Positions 26,146-34,633 of a stretch of DNA of 64,000 bases are shown here, in pieces; the stretch's first letter is position 1; each line of letters begins with the position of its first letter. The notes under the pieces were generated by a model. The model saw nothing but the letters and a program-made list of their open reading frames with translations. It was not told the origin of the DNA and searched no databases. Source of the DNA: Thalassovita sp. (GTDB taxonomy: Bacteria > Pseudomonadota > Alphaproteobacteria > Rhodobacterales > Rhodobacteraceae); assembly GCF_963691685.1 (NCBI RefSeq), contig NZ_OY829290.1, forward strand, positions 1,364,001 to 1,428,000, in the 5' to 3' direction. The position numbers and the translations under genes were made by a program.

Positions 26146-26436
26146 TTACGCGCCCCAGATGGCGGTCACGATGGTGGGCGCAGCTGCAATGCCTGCGATT
26201 GCGACCAGCACCCAAAGGGCCTGGCGGAAATCCAGAATGCCGAAGAGCCAGGAGAGGAACACGCCGATCAAGGCCAAGGTGCCGATGACAATGCCCAAGG
26301 GGCCGGTGATCGTGTCGACGATGCCCTGCAGCAGGTTCTGGACCGGCGAGAGGTCGATGCTTTGCGCAAATGCCGGATTGGCAATCATTAGACTGGCCAG
26401 AGCCAGCGACAGGATTGTGCGGAATTGAATGTGCAT
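26146..26436 (-). CDS. virB2: VirB2 major pilin
   Basis: This 96-residue protein has a cleavable signal (SLALASLMIANPAFAQ) and two hydrophobic helices joined by a short loop, the usual form of VirB2/TrbC pilin. The start codon overlaps the stop of the upstream transglycosylase gene by one base. Confidence 0.87.
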   Translation of the reverse strand: MHIQFRTILSLALASLMIANPAFAQSIDLSPVQNLLQGIVDTITGPLGIVIGTLALIGVFLSWLFGILDFRQALWVLVAIAGIAAAPTIVTAIWGA

Positions 26437-27122
26437 CAGGAGGCTCCAGTCAGTCGGTCACGCACGGCCATGACGCGGCGCACGTGATTTTGGGTTTCGT
26501 GGTAGGGAGGAATGCCGCCATAGCGCGCGACCGCGTCTGGCCCGGCGTTATAGGCGGCAAGTGCCAGTTCAGGCGTTCCAAAGCGCGACAACATCATCAG
26601 AAGGTACCGGGCGGATCCATCGAGATTGGCCTGCCAGTCATTCGGATCAACGCCGAGCTGTGCGGCCGTTGCGGGCATCAACTGCCCAAGGCCAATCGCG
26701 CCTGCGGAACTGCGTGCATTCGCGCGATAGGCGCTTTCGATCTCGATATTGGCTTGGAAAAGCGCGCGCCATTCAGACACAGATAGACCGGCTCGGCGCA
26801 GGGCAGGGTGTCCGCCATAGCGATGCGCGGTGCTTTCAAGAGCTGCGAGGATTTCGGGGCGGGGAACTGTGCGGGTTGGTTCCGGAGGAGATGCCTCGGG
26901 CTCAGGGCCTGAGAAAACGATTAGTTCTGGTGGGTTTGCACCAATCCCGTCGACATAGGTTTGGGCAAAACCTGATTGGGGTGTTTTGGTCTCCAGCTGG
27001 CCATCGGCCCGCATGAAAAGCACGAAGCCTTCAGAATAGGCGGGCGCAGCAAGGAATGCTGCGAGGGCGGCAAGTGGTTTAGCCGGCGACGTCCAGTTTG
27101 TGAGAGGCGACTTTGCCCTCAA
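26436..27122 (-). CDS. VirB1-type lytic transglycosylase (small, second copy)
   Basis: This SLT-domain protein of about 228 residues has IEIESAYRANARSSAGAIGLGQLMPATA and ALAAYNAGPDAVARYGGIPPYHETQ. It is a second peptidoglycan hydrolase in the same operon. No ATG precedes the signal-like stretch (PLAALAAFLAAPAYS), so I place the start at a TTG (27122), overlapping the upstream gene. The open frame runs to 27380, so the start is uncertain. Retention of two transglycosylases may reflect different steps or redundancy. Confidence 0.8.
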   Translation of the reverse strand: MRAKSPLTNWTSPAKPLAALAAFLAAPAYSEGFVLFMRADGQLETKTPQSGFAQTYVDGIGANPPELIVFSGPEPEASPPEPTRTVPRPEILAALESTAHRYGGHPALRRAGLSVSEWRALFQANIEIESAYRANARSSAGAIGLGQLMPATAAQLGVDPNDWQANLDGSARYLLMMLSRFGTPELALAAYNAGPDAVARYGGIPPYHETQNHVRRVMAVRDRLTGAS

Positions 27123-27405
27123 ACATAGGGATAGAAATGATCGAAGCGCCAAGCCCAGCAAGGAAGCTGGATAAGCCGTTGATTGTCTTGAACTCTCGGG
27201 CAGCCATGTTGTTGCGTGCAGTGACGAGCAGGCGACGCGTCTCGCCATCTGGCGAGACGCAATGCACGGTCCAAACTCCGGACCACTGAGCACCTGTACG
27301 TTTGGGCGTAACCCGGCACACAACATCCGCCGAATGACCCTCGGCAAGCAGCGTGCGCAGCCCGTCTTCACTGACAACATTAGGGGCGTCTTGCATCAAA
27401 TTCAT
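27079..27405 (-). CDS. Hypothetical first gene of virB operon
   Basis: This 108-residue protein follows the operon promoter. ATG at 27405 has an AAGG sequence upstream; an ATG at 27432 is also in frame. It contains an ADVVCRVTPKRTG...WTVHCVSPDG beta-rich part and a C-terminal helix. No family is recognised. As promoter-proximal gene it could be a regulator or accessory factor. Confidence 0.55.
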   Translation of the reverse strand: MNLMQDAPNVVSEDGLRTLLAEGHSADVVCRVTPKRTGAQWSGVWTVHCVSPDGETRRLLVTARNNMAAREFKTINGLSSFLAGLGASIISIPMFEGKVASHKLDVAG

Positions 27406-27468
27406 AGGATCGAGCCTTGCAGAATTATGCATTGGCCCGGCAGTCCCTCATGGACTACCGAACCGATA

Positions 27469-27500
27469 CAATATTATAATCTTGCAATCAATAGGTGCAA
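27469..27500 (-). promoter_or_regulatory. Promoter/operator of the virB operon
   Basis: On the minus strand TTGCAC (27495-27500), a 16-bp spacer and TATAAT (27473-27478) form a good sigma-70 type promoter. The -10 lies inside CAATATTATAATCTTG (27469-27484), one mismatch from the perfect palindrome at 8196-8211 before the mob genes. A repressor bound here would block both transfer operons. Confidence 0.65.
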
Positions 27501-27669
27501 TTTGCATTATTGCGCCATTCATGCGTTGAAACAAATTTACTGCAACGGAGTGACTGAGCCAAGATAATATGGGGCTTTTGAAACAAACATGGGGGGTTAT
27601 CGTCGTTCTGAGCTAGGGGTCTGCCGCGATTGAGCTACTCCCCAATGATTGGACAGTTCCCGGCTTAAT

Positions 27670-28601
27670 TTAAGCTACTCTCTGTTCCTGCTGATCGGGC
27701 TGCACTTCATCTTTTCTCAGCCAGTAGACCATGGTCGGGGGCTTGCTGCCAAGGGCGGAGTGGGGGCGTTTGTAGTTGTAGAACTTGATCCACTTTCCGA
27801 CGCCCTTCTTTGCCTCTGATCCGGTTTCCCAGGCATGCAGGTAGACGCATTCATATTTCAGGCTTCGCCAGAGCCGCTCGCCGAAGATGCTGTCGAGGAA
27901 CCGGCCTTTTCCATCCATAGAGAGGCGCACACCGGAGCGGCGCAAGCGATACGTCCCAGCGAATGACATGAAATGGCTGCCTTGATCAATTGCCCGGCAG
28001 GGGATTGCATCGCAATTTCTCGAGAGGGGGGTGTTCATGATCTCGGGCGGGCCGAACTGGGCAATCGCCTCGTTCAGTGCCTCGACACAGAAGTCAGCTT
28101 CCAGCCTGTTCGAAATGCGCCAGGCCAGCACCTTGCAGGTGTGTCAGGCCATGATCGCCACAAGATACAGGAACCCGTTCGGCATCGGCAGATAGGTGAT
28201 GTCGGCGGCCCAGACCTGATTGGGTCGGGTCACGCGCAGCCCCCTCAGTAGGTAGGGGGCTGCAGGTAGGGGTTGGTCTTGTGGCCCTTCGTGGCCTTGC
28301 TGGTGTCGGGCTTCTGGTAGATCGGCATCAGGCCCATCAGCCGCATCAAACGTCGGATGTGCTTCTCGTTCACAAAATAACCTTCGTTGCGCAGGTGCCA
28401 GGTCATCTGGCGGACGCCAAAGAACGGCGTTTCCAGAAACGGCTCATCGATCTGGCGCATCAGCATCAGATTCATCGCCGTCTCGCCCTTGGGCTGGTCG
28501 TAAAAAGACGAACGCGAGTTCGACAGCATCTTGCACTGTTTGCCGATGGAGAGATCGAGGTTAGTCGACTCAACCATCTTCCGCCTCACTTTCCGATCCA
28601 C
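27670..28601 (-). pseudogene. IS3-family orfB transposase, frameshifted
   Basis: The 5' part (28245-28601) has the HTH_21-like region (RQMTWHLRNEGYFVNEKHIRRLMRLMGL). It stops early at PPTY, and the catalytic part resumes in another frame (27670-28131) with RFLDSIFGERLWRSLKYECVYL and KRPHSALG. The DDE core also carries a short odd insertion after the PPEIMNT position. Both defects argue for a pseudogene. Confidence 0.85.
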
Positions 28602-28879
28602 GGCTTGAGCTTTCGTGACAAAATCTCGTTGGCCAGGGCCAGCTCCCCGATCTTGGCGTTCAACTCCTTGACTTTCTCCTCGTCAATCTTAGGGGCTTTC
28701 CTGCCGTCGCGCTCGAACACACCGGATGCGCTGTCTATCAAAGCAGGCTTCCAGCTGTGGATCATCGTCGGATGAACCCCGAACCGGCTTGCCAGCGCGG
28801 CCAGGGTCTGTTCACCCTTCAGCGCCTCAAGCGCAACCTTCGCCTTGAATTCCGGCGAATGGTTCTTCCGTTTCGACAT
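28586..28879 (-). CDS. IS3-family orfA (DNA-binding transposase subunit)
   Basis: This 97-residue protein begins KRKNHSPEFKAKVALEAL and contains a helix-turn-helix (LAALASRFGVHPTMIHSWK) and a C-terminal leucine-rich helix, as in IS3 OrfA. It is intact but its promoter region is displaced by the IS66 insertion 20 bp upstream, and its orfB partner is broken. Its stop overlaps orfB as usual for programmed frameshifting. Confidence 0.85.
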   Translation of the reverse strand: MSKRKNHSPEFKAKVALEALKGEQTLAALASRFGVHPTMIHSWKPALIDSASGVFERDGRKAPKIDEEKVKELNAKIGELALANEILSRKLKPWIGK

Positions 28880-28890
28880 CTCTGATCTCC

Positions 28891-28898
28891 TTCTTATC
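28891..28898. repeat. IS66 target site duplication, left copy
   Basis: TTCTTATC directly precedes the IS66 left end and is repeated exactly at 31303-31310 after the right end. An 8-bp duplication is the norm for IS66. Confidence 0.92.
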
Positions 28899-28914
28899 GT
28901 AAGCGGTGCGCCGA

Positions 28915-30468
28915 TCACACGGTTTTAGCGTAGTTCCAAGGCAGCAGTTCATTGATGTGGGTTTGCTTGTGCCCGCCAGCAATGGCTGTGAGTACGCCGC
29001 ACAGATATGCGTGTGGCTCGATACCGTTGAGTTTGCAGGTCTCGATCAGTGACGCGATGGCGGCCCAGTTCTGTGCGCCAGCGTCGTGCCCGGCGAAGAG
29101 CGCGTTTTTGCGGTTTAGAGCAATGGGTCGGATGGTGCGTTCGACGGAGTTGTTGTCGAGTTCGATGCGACCATCGTCGAGGAACAGGATTAGCCCATCC
29201 CAGTATTTTGCGATGTATTTCAGGGCCTCTCCAGTTGGGGATTTGGACGAGACACGGGCACGACCTTGGGCAAGCCAAAGCTCGAGGGTGTCGATGATAG
29301 GTTTTGAGCGCTCCTGCCGTGCAGCATTGCGTTGGTCTGCGGTTAGGCCACGCAGGTCTTTTTCGATGCGATAGAGCGCCTGAATGTGCGCCAAACCCTC
29401 CTGCGCGATCGGGGCAATGCTGGACTGGGTAACATCATGCAAGTTGCGGCGTGCATGGGCCCAACAATAGGCCAGCCTCACATCCTGTGCGGGCCGTTTG
29501 AGCAAGCGGTTGTAGCCAGCATAGCCATCCACCTGCAGGGTGCCGCTGAAGCCTTTCAAGATATTGTCTGCATGCTGGCCGGATCGCCCTGGCGCATAGG
29601 TGAAGGCCACACCGGGCGGATCATCACCGCCCCATGGGCGATCATCACGGGCCAGCGCCCAGAAGTATCCGGTTTTGGTCTTTTTCCGCCCTGGGGCCAG
29701 AACCGGTGCCGGTGTCTCGTCCATGAACAGCTTGGTTGAGCGCTTCAGATCGGCCATCAGCGCCTCATAGACCGGGGCCAACTCGAATGCCGATTTGCCC
29801 ACCCAAGCGGCCAAGGTCGAGCGATCCAGATCGATGCCCTGGCGACTGTAGATTTGCGCCTGTCGATAAAGCGGCAGGTGGTCCGCGTATTTGGAGACCA
29901 GAACATGCGCCAAAGTGGCTTCGGTCGGCATGCCGCTTGCAATGATGTGTGGTGGTGCTGGGGCCTGAGTGATCCCGTCCTCGCAGGATCGGCAGGCGTA
30001 TTTGGGGCGACGGGTGACGATAACGCGGAACTGTGCAGGGATGATGTCCAAACGTTCGCTCACATCCTCACCTATGACATGACGCGCGGTTCCGCAGGCG
30101 CAGGAGAGATCAGGTTCAATGACCACCTCTACCCGTTCCAGATGCTTGGGCAGCGATCCACGGTTTGTCTGGCGCGGCTTTGCTGGCCGCACCGGCGCGG
30201 TGCGTTCGTCTGCGTCAATCTCGGCTTCGACCTGCGCGATGGCCGTCTCGATATCTTCGAGTTCCAACTCATATTGGGCGGGGTCAATCTTCTCGGATTT
30301 GGACCCAAACAGCGCCTTCTTGAAGGACGCGACCAGGGCTTCAAGTCGCGCATTCTGATCCTGTTGCGCACGGATGATCGCCTTCAACTCGGCAATGTCG
30401 TTGGGCAGGTCATCAGGGGCACGCATGCCCAGTTCCATACCAAAACAAGGGTGGAATGGCCCGCCCAA
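28915..30468 (-). CDS. tnpC: IS66 transposase TnpC
   Basis: This transposase of up to 517 residues has the IS66 order: N-terminal coiled coil (LKAIIRAQQDQNARLEALVASF), a zinc-binding motif (CACG...CRSCEDG), and the DDE core with KLFMDETPAPVL, LQVDGYAGYNRL and LDNNSVERTIRPIALNRKNALFAG, then the IS66 C-terminal domain. The start could be the ATG 42 bp further in (MRAPDDLPND). It appears intact. Confidence 0.93.
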   Translation of the reverse strand: MGGPFHPCFGMELGMRAPDDLPNDIAELKAIIRAQQDQNARLEALVASFKKALFGSKSEKIDPAQYELELEDIETAIAQVEAEIDADERTAPVRPAKPRQTNRGSLPKHLERVEVVIEPDLSCACGTARHVIGEDVSERLDIIPAQFRVIVTRRPKYACRSCEDGITQAPAPPHIIASGMPTEATLAHVLVSKYADHLPLYRQAQIYSRQGIDLDRSTLAAWVGKSAFELAPVYEALMADLKRSTKLFMDETPAPVLAPGRKKTKTGYFWALARDDRPWGGDDPPGVAFTYAPGRSGQHADNILKGFSGTLQVDGYAGYNRLLKRPAQDVRLAYCWAHARRNLHDVTQSSIAPIAQEGLAHIQALYRIEKDLRGLTADQRNAARQERSKPIIDTLELWLAQGRARVSSKSPTGEALKYIAKYWDGLILFLDDGRIELDNNSVERTIRPIALNRKNALFAGHDAGAQNWAAIASLIETCKLNGIEPHAYLCGVLTAIAGGHKQTHINELLPWNYAKTV

Positions 30469-30481
30469 ACGCCCCCGTGAG

Positions 30482-30835
30482 TCACTCCGCCGCAGCCGGA
30501 GCTGTCACCTCCAGGGGCTGCACGCGTCGCCAATCCAGACCTGCGAACAAAGCCTCAAACTGGGCTGGCTCCAGACGCATCACCCCGTTCTTAATCGCAG
30601 GCCATGTGAAACTGTTATCTTCCAGCCGCTTGTACGCCATCACCAATCCGCTGCCGTCCCAATAGATCAGCTTCAATCGATCTGCCCGCTTGGCACGGAA
30701 GACATAAACCGACCCATCAAACGGCTTCTGACGCAGGTGGCTCTGTACCAAGGCGGCCAGCCCATCATGACCTTTGCGGAAGTCCACAGGATCGCTGGCC
30801 ACAAAAATCCGCACTTTATGGGATGGCATGATCAC
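30482..30835 (-). CDS. tnpB: IS66 accessory protein TnpB
   Basis: This 117-residue protein contains RIFVASDPVDFRKGHDGLAALV and VYVFRAKRADRLKLIYWDGSGLV, the conserved core of IS66 Orf2 (TnpB). It is required for full transposition activity in characterised members. The start overlaps tnpA by 4 bp. Confidence 0.93.
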   Translation of the reverse strand: MIMPSHKVRIFVASDPVDFRKGHDGLAALVQSHLRQKPFDGSVYVFRAKRADRLKLIYWDGSGLVMAYKRLEDNSFTWPAIKNGVMRLEPAQFEALFAGLDWRRVQPLEVTAPAAAE

Positions 30836-31233
30836 GTAGCCAAAGCCCGTGCGATCTCAACGACCCGCGCCGCTGGTGTCGCGGCGTCCAAACGAATGGT
30901 GACATCGCCTTGGATCACATCAAGCGTGCTGGTTGATGCTGTTGGTAGGGGCGAAGCCACGGGCGCAGGCGTCTCCATCTCAACAGGAACGAAGTCCATG
31001 CCGTCCAAATTGGGCAGAACCAACTTGCCCTGCCGCGCCATCCGCCGCCAATCAGACACTGTGCTGGGGATCAGCTCATACCGCTTCGCAACCGCCTTGA
31101 CCGTCTCGCCTTCGAGCAACGTCTCCGCCACAATCCGAGCCTTCAACTCCGGTGGCCAACTCCGCTTGCCATCCGCCCGACGCGGCACACTTGCCAGAAA
31201 CTCACATATAGCTCCCATCGAGAAACTCCCCAC
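30832..31233 (-). CDS. tnpA: IS66 accessory protein TnpA (HTH)
   Basis: This 133-residue protein has a helix-turn-helix (RIVAETLLEGETVKAVAKRYELIPSTVSDWRR) typical of IS66 Orf1. It probably binds the element ends. First gene of the IS operon. Confidence 0.9.
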   Translation of the reverse strand: MGSFSMGAICEFLASVPRRADGKRSWPPELKARIVAETLLEGETVKAVAKRYELIPSTVSDWRRMARQGKLVLPNLDGMDFVPVEMETPAPVASPLPTASTSTLDVIQGDVTIRLDAATPAARVVEIARALAT

Positions 31234-31302
31234 AAAACAAAGAAGCCTCTGAATCGCAGATCAGACGTCAGTTCGAAAGTGTGGGGGTGGCGCACCGCTT
31301 AC

Positions 31303-31310
31303 TTCTTATC
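31303..31310. repeat. IS66 target site duplication, right copy
   Basis: TTCTTATC, an exact match to 28891-28898. The rest of the gap to 31522 holds the IS3 right end and the upstream region of the aminotransferase gene. Confidence 0.92.
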
Positions 31311-31522
31311 GAAGATCAGCAGACAACAAATCGTAGCTTACGTCAGTGTCTGATTTGCGGGGAGTAGCTCGGTGCAGGGCGCAGACCAAAACACGAGCCA
31401 GTCAATGCCTCTAGGTCAGCCTCGCTTTTTCTTATGCTGGCTAGGATATCACAAATTTTCTGACAAGCCTGAGCGACGTAGAACAGTTTCGACAGGAACA
31501 GAAGAATTCACAAGGTATTGCC

Positions 31523-32719
31523 ATGACTGATTTCAGTGCCATCGGCCGAATTTCCACAACTCTTGATGACGTACCGTTCTCGGTTTTTGAGGGAATCGTA
31601 ACCGCCTTGAAAAGCTCCAATGCAAGCGAGATCTCAAGTTTGCATCAGGGGAAAACAACCTATCAACCTTGCCCGGATGTAAAATTGTGGCCCACGGGCG
31701 CTTTTGAACTGGAACACAACGTCCATGCCCCTCCGCAAGGTATCAGATCGCTCAAAGAAGTCATCCAATCCTCTCACTTGAAGCGCGGATACGGCAATTT
31801 CTTGATGGATCAACTTATGATCTGTGCTGGCGCGACCCATGGCCTGAAGATCGCCGCAGACTCTGTTCTAAGTCCAGGTGATGAGGCGTTGATCTTATCG
31901 CCTCAGTGGCTTTTTGCGCGCGGCGTGCTGAAGTCTTGCAACGCTGCGGTTTGTGAGGCCCCTTTGTTTCTTGACCTATGCAAAGATCCCAACCTTGATC
32001 TGCGCACGTATCTTGAAAACGCTGTTTCGGCCAAGACGCGCCTCATCTATTTCAATACGCCGAATAACCCGACCGGATATTCAATGACCCGGGCGCAGTT
32101 GCAAGAATTGGTCAATTTTTGCCATGACAAAGGGATCTGGCTTATCGCGGACAACGCATATGAGTTCTACGACTACTCTGAGCAAGGTTTCATAGACGCG
32201 AGAGATCTGGACGGAGGCGGAGAGATTACCTTCTCGCTCTACAGCTTCTCCAAAAGCTACATCATGCCAGGGTATCGGGTCGGCTACCTGATTAGCCCCA
32301 ATTCGCGCGCATTAGACATGCAGAAGCGTGGATTGCATACCGTTTACTCGGTGGCAACGCCATCACAATATGGCGCGTGGCAAGCCCTCAAGACGTCGAC
32401 AGGGCAGTTGCAGTTCCAGCGTGACGAAACGCTGGCACGCGCAAAAATTGCTCAAGAATGCTTGGCCGTACCTCATCTGGGTTTTTCGGGCGGGTTCTAT
32501 TTGTTCCTCGACCTTTCAGCTCTTGGGCCAGCGGGCCCTGCGCCATTCTATGAGGAGTTGTTGGAAAACGGTATTTCTCTCGCACCGGGGCAAGCATTCG
32601 GAACCGGCATGGACCGCTATGCCCGACTTTGCTTCACGGCTGTCGAGCGCGAACTGCTCAGGAAGAGCATTCAGACTATCAATGAACTCTATTTAACCCG
32701 CGTGGCGATCGCCGCATAA
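31523..32719 (+). CDS. Class I/II PLP-dependent aminotransferase
   Basis: This 398-residue fold-type I aminotransferase has YFNTPNNPTGYSM near residue 175, WLIADNAYEFY (Asp binding the PLP nitrogen), and the Schiff-base lysine in FSLYSFSKSYIMPGYRVGYL near 245-255, where SFSKS is the core. It should interconvert an amino acid and a 2-oxo acid. It is the first gene of a tight four-gene operon with a PanB-like enzyme, an exporter and an epimerase. The likely substrate is a modified 2-oxo acid made by the next enzyme; this is inference. Confidence 0.85.
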   Translation: MTDFSAIGRISTTLDDVPFSVFEGIVTALKSSNASEISSLHQGKTTYQPCPDVKLWPTGAFELEHNVHAPPQGIRSLKEVIQSSHLKRGYGNFLMDQLMICAGATHGLKIAADSVLSPGDEALILSPQWLFARGVLKSCNAAVCEAPLFLDLCKDPNLDLRTYLENAVSAKTRLIYFNTPNNPTGYSMTRAQLQELVNFCHDKGIWLIADNAYEFYDYSEQGFIDARDLDGGGEITFSLYSFSKSYIMPGYRVGYLISPNSRALDMQKRGLHTVYSVATPSQYGAWQALKTSTGQLQFQRDETLARAKIAQECLAVPHLGFSGGFYLFLDLSALGPAGPAPFYEELLENGISLAPGQAFGTGMDRYARLCFTAVERELLRKSIQTINELYLTRVAIAA

Positions 32720-32733
32720 TTTGGAGCGCAAAA

Positions 32734-33720
32734 ATGTCTCATAACTTGTTCGGATACCTGGCTGAACAATCAAAGGAAAGCCGAGAGACCCCGCGTCTGA
32801 AGATCAACCTTTATCGCGACTATGAAGTTGCGGCCGTCGCAAGCTCGGCAATGAAATTGCTCAAAGAGGGCCTGCCTTGCCGGGTGGAATGCGTCATGGT
32901 TTCAGATTCGTACCTTATGACGCATATGGGGCAGAGTGCGACTGCTCTGGAAACTCCCGCTGCTCAGGCTGAGTTCTTCGACACGATGAAGGATCTCACT
33001 AAAGAAGTTGCGGGAGAAGTCTCACGGAGCTTCCCCGCGAACATCCGCCCATTTGTGCTTGCTGATATGCCCGACGGATCGACAGCAGATGCCGAAAGCG
33101 CGATTAAGAACGCCTCCCAGATGCTCGCCGTTGGCGCGGATGCTGTAAAGTTGGAGATATTCTCTTCTGACCGTTTTGAAATCGTAAACGCACTTACAAA
33201 CGCTAGTATACCGGTCATTAGCCACCTCGGATACACCCCGCAAAACGGCGAGAACCGTTCGGTCGGCAACAGCATCGAGGAGGCTTTGGATCTGTTTGCC
33301 AAAGCACGGATGGCCCGGGATGCTGGCAGCATCGGTCTGGTGTTGGAACGGGTCAATGAATTTGTGAACCAATGCCTGTGCCGGCCTTCTCTACACGGCA
33401 TTCCGTCTTACAGCATCTTCAGCGGTCAGTCGGATTGGGGTGGGCAATCTTTGAATGTCTGGGACTCGATCATCAAGCCTGAATTCAAAAACAGCTTCTT
33501 CCCGGATACGGCGACAAAGACCAGAGCCGATTTCCCTGAATGCTACACCAAGGAGACACTTGCCGCGTCGATGTATGAGTTGATGCGGCAGGCCATTACG
33601 CTGGCTTACCCGCGTTCGCCAGTATCAAAGCTCAGCCAGGCCGACTTGCGGCAAGTGATCTGCACTGACCCATGGCGCGAGGCAGTGCAATCGTCGGGGA
33701 GACGCCTCCGTGCTGCCTGA
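32734..33720 (+). CDS. Divergent PanB-like ketoacid hydroxymethyltransferase
   Basis: This 328-residue protein aligns by motif with PanB: MVSDSYLMTHMG (PanB VGDSLGMT), FVLADMPDG (LADLPF), DAVKLE (VKIE), SHLGYTPQ (GHLGLTPQ) and LVLERV (LVLECV). The metal-binding aspartates and catalytic Lys/Glu positions are kept, while the PanB GIGAG segment is replaced by YSIFSGQSD. It therefore looks catalytically able but with a changed substrate. PanB transfers hydroxymethyl from methylene-tetrahydrofolate to a 2-oxo acid. Beside an aminotransferase it may make a hydroxymethylated amino acid. The stop overlaps the exporter gene by 11 bp. Confidence 0.75.
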   Translation: MSHNLFGYLAEQSKESRETPRLKINLYRDYEVAAVASSAMKLLKEGLPCRVECVMVSDSYLMTHMGQSATALETPAAQAEFFDTMKDLTKEVAGEVSRSFPANIRPFVLADMPDGSTADAESAIKNASQMLAVGADAVKLEIFSSDRFEIVNALTNASIPVISHLGYTPQNGENRSVGNSIEEALDLFAKARMARDAGSIGLVLERVNEFVNQCLCRPSLHGIPSYSIFSGQSDWGGQSLNVWDSIIKPEFKNSFFPDTATKTRADFPECYTKETLAASMYELMRQAITLAYPRSPVSKLSQADLRQVICTDPWREAVQSSGRRLRAA

Positions 33721-34633
33721 AAAACAGAGTTTTCGAATTGGCGTTGTCCAGCTCATTTCCGCCATGTGCATCGCCGGTACAATCGGTGTTCTTGTGGTGG
33801 AATCCGGACAATTGCCGACGAACATCGTCTTCTTTCGGTGCTTAATTGGAGCCCTTAGCTTGGTTCTGATCGCGCTGGTAACAGGCGATCTCTCTTTGCG
33901 CGGTATAACTCGCAAAGATTGGATGCTGATAGGCGTCGGTGGGGCTTGCTTGGTCTATAACTGGCTTTTCCTGTTCATGTCGTACCAGACGATTTCCCTC
34001 TCGTTGGGCACAGTGGTCTACCACATCAAGCCCTTCGTCATAATGCTGGTCGGTGCATTTCTCTTCTCGGAGCGGCTTACGGGTCATTCCATTGCATGGA
34101 CTGTCTTGGCGTTCATTGGGATGCTCTTGGTAGTCGAAATCAGCTTTGACTCGCTGCATATGGAAGCGAGCAAAGCCTTAGGCATCCTGTATGCTCTTAT
34201 CGCAGCCCTGATGTACTCAGCTTCCACGCTCATCGTGAAATATGTGCGCAGCGCTTCGGGCATCAAAATTGCGCTATTGCAAACGTCGCTTGGCGTCGTT
34301 CTGTTGTCGCCATTTACCCAGCTCTCAGAGCTGACCCTTGGCGAAGGTGCGTGGATCTTCCTACTGACCCTCGGCGTGGTGAACACAGGCGTCATGTACA
34401 GCTTGAACTATTCTGCCTATCAACGACTTCCTTCCTATTCAATCGCGGTGCTATCGTTCATCTACCCCATCGTCACCATCGTCACGGACTACATCTTCTA
34501 TGGTTTTTTGTTCAATTGGGTGCAGCTGATCGGAGTGGTGCTGATCTTTGCAGCCACCCTCGGCGTGAACCTTGGTTGGCGCATTCTTCCTAAGTTGAGC
34601 TTTCGGAAAACAATCAATGATCGGAGCACATAA
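33710..34633 (+). CDS. EamA/DMT-family transporter
   Basis: This 307-residue protein has about ten hydrophobic helices in two EamA-like halves (FFRCLIGALSLVLIALVTGD; LGILYALIAALMYSASTLIVKYV). Such drug/metabolite transporters export small molecules, often amino acids or their analogues. Position inside the operon suggests export of the pathway product. The stop overlaps the next start (TAATG). Confidence 0.85.
   Translation: MLPEKQSFRIGVVQLISAMCIAGTIGVLVVESGQLPTNIVFFRCLIGALSLVLIALVTGDLSLRGITRKDWMLIGVGGACLVYNWLFLFMSYQTISLSLGTVVYHIKPFVIMLVGAFLFSERLTGHSIAWTVLAFIGMLLVVEISFDSLHMEASKALGILYALIAALMYSASTLIVKYVRSASGIKIALLQTSLGVVLLSPFTQLSELTLGEGAWIFLLTLGVVNTGVMYSLNYSAYQRLPSYSIAVLSFIYPIVTIVTDYIFYGFLFNWVQLIGVVLIFAATLGVNLGWRILPKLSFRKTINDRST

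Larger units (their letters stand above)
28899..31302 (-). mobile_element. IS66-family insertion sequence, complete
   Basis: This 2404-bp element has matched ends GTAAGCGGTGCGCC (28899-28912) and GGCGCACCGCTTAC (31289-31302), all three IS66 genes, and a perfect 8-bp target duplication. It looks recent and potentially active. It landed in the IS3 element just upstream of orfA. Confidence 0.95.
27632..31370 (-). mobile_element. IS3-family element, decayed and split by IS66
   Basis: Terminal inverted repeats GAGCTACTCCCC (27632-27643) and GGGGAGTAGCTC (31359-31370) frame an IS3-type orfA and a frameshifted orfB. An IS66 element (28899-31302) sits between the orfA start and the right end. No matching target duplication is obvious at the outer ends. 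The transposase is broken, so the element is immobile on its own. Confidence 0.8.
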
